NCBI GenBank assembly: GCA_964563135.1
Contig: CAZLWV010000002.1
Coordinates: forward strand, 62,001-126,000
Source: JAAYAY01 sp964563135
GTDB lineage: Bacteria > Planctomycetota > Planctomycetia > Pirellulales > Thermoguttaceae
Reading direction: 5' to 3'
Length of the DNA: 64,000 nucleotides
Made by a program: the position numbers and the translations under genes. Below the pieces are notes generated by a model, which made no database searches, was not told the origin of the DNA, and worked only from the letters and a program-made list of their open reading frames with translations. Of this stretch, positions 63,401 through 64,000 are shown one piece after another; the first letter of the stretch is position 1; each line of letters begins with the position of its first letter.

Positions 63401-63700
63401 ATGGTGGAGTTACTCTCGCGGCTTTCTGGCTCCGACCTGACGGCCGTGCTGATCATTGTGCCGGTCGTCGTCGTGGTGGGAATTATCGGGCTTGCGGCAC
63501 TGATCGCCGCCGCCATCCAGAAGCACCGTGACCGGGAGATCGCCGCTGCGGTGGTTGCCGAAATGCTCGACCGCAATATGGCTCCCGAGGAGATCATCGC
63601 CGTGCTCAAGGCGATGGGCCTGGAAGGCACATCGCAGCATCCCGGGTTCCCCTCGCGGCGAGCGAGCAGGGGAGGCGAGAAACAGCCCGCGCCGGTCTGA
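63401..63700 (+). CDS. Small single-helix membrane protein (99 aa)
   Basis: ATG 63401 has GGAG eight bases upstream and begins a protein with one strong transmembrane helix (TAVLIIVPVVVVVGIIGLAA, about residues 14-38), then a charged cytoplasmic helix (AAIQKHRDREIAAAVVAEML) and a putative short helical motif (MAPEEIIAVLKAMGL). I do not recognise a family; small proteins of this layout are common among planctomycete membrane proteins. An in-frame ATG at 63395 adds two residues. Confidence 0.6.
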   Translation: MVELLSRLSGSDLTAVLIIVPVVVVVGIIGLAALIAAAIQKHRDREIAAAVVAEMLDRNMAPEEIIAVLKAMGLEGTSQHPGFPSRRASRGGEKQPAPV

Positions 63701-64000
63701 ACGGCCAACGAACTGCCCTGGGCCACTCTACGTCGGGTTTCGACTGACCGGATCGCAAACGCCGCCTCCTGAAAGGGCGGTTGAGGCTTGTCAGTCGCTG
63801 CGGGGCATCCCGCGATCTTGAACAGCCTCTGAGTCGTTTCGGCGACGGCGGCCGGAAAAGTCCAAAAAACCGGAAAATAGCCCCCAGTCCGCGCAATCGT
63901 TTGCCGATACCCAGATTATCGACTGATGGTGTCCCGGGACGGGTTGCGTCGATAGGCCGACTCGGACCGACACCGCGAGGTTCAAGAGAATGAGTTTGAG
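63701..64000. other. Final 300 bases; no gene recognised
   Basis: A hairpin-like CCGCCTCCTGAAAGGGCGG (63761-63779) closely resembles the sequence at 2301-2322 (CCGCCTCCTGAAGGGTGG), after dsbD, so the same small motif occurs at both ends of the window. An ATG at 63990 near the edge might start a gene beyond the window. Confidence 0.4.

Overview
ORGANISM. The window looks like part of a draft, high-GC genome from the phylum Planctomycetota, most likely a Pirellulales-type bacterium. The main support is the gene content: Tat-exported Gfo/Idh/MocA oxidoreductases, several neutral-ceramidase-like hydrolases, exported beta-propeller (PQQ-like) and HEAT-repeat proteins, a small basic planctomycete-type protein, an exported xylose-isomerase-like TIM barrel, and many genes with weak or no Shine-Dalgarno sites. 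Two runs of ten N (35551-35560 and 50528-50537) mark contig joins, so this is a scaffold rather than a finished sequence. No rRNA, tRNA, CRISPR array, prophage or intact insertion sequence was recognised. LAYOUT. 1-9.4 kb holds housekeeping and redox genes: a DsbD-like thiol:disulfide reductase, an RmlD-like reductase, a BON-domain protein, purM, an exported class-II-like cytochrome c and the glycogen debranching enzyme glgX. 9.4-29 kb is an accessory, mostly exported block: a decayed sialidase-like gene, a double beta-propeller protein, two Gfo/Idh/MocA oxidoreductases, an exported glycosidase-like protein, three neutral-ceramidase-like paralogues, a HEAT-repeat protein, a TIM-barrel isomerase and a GH-A-like glycoside hydrolase. 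It reads as an envelope glycan or glycolipid utilisation locus, although no substrate can be named. 29.2-32 kb carries the conserved ACT-domain/UPF0210 pair and a response regulator with an anti-sigma-type ATPase output. 32-36 kb carries a large hybrid phosphorelay kinase split by the first gap. 36-47 kb holds an SDR, a small basic protein, dnaK-clpB, a frameshifted pheA and a membrane pyrophosphatase. 47-57 kb on the minus strand holds truB, ftsK, cimA and valS. 57-64 kb has a Ser/Thr kinase, hemB, exported proteins, a decayed fourth ceramidase-like gene, an SGNH hydrolase and a small membrane protein. HOW THE PARTS WORK TOGETHER. dnaK and clpB form one chaperone/disaggregase operon, with an inverted repeat at its likely promoter and a strong terminator hairpin after clpB. 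cimA and valS are almost contiguous, so isoleucine-precursor synthesis is linked to valine charging. The cimA leader has a promoter, a possible Ile/Val-rich leader peptide, an antiterminator pairing and a terminator, which is the architecture of a branched-chain amino-acid attenuator. The hybrid kinase and the REC-ATPase gene lie 57 nt apart and probably form a phosphorelay that feeds a partner-switching output. MOST INTERESTING UNEXPLAINED SIGNALS. (1) The cimA attenuator. (2) A ~105-bp intergenic element present twice (24501 and 56834), with a 35-bp identical core, an inner hairpin and long inverted ends. (3) A second intergenic repeat present three times (3531, 23371, 52417). (4) A strong lone terminator at 5453 that may end an unannotated small RNA. 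(5) An 11-bp stem upstream of glgX.
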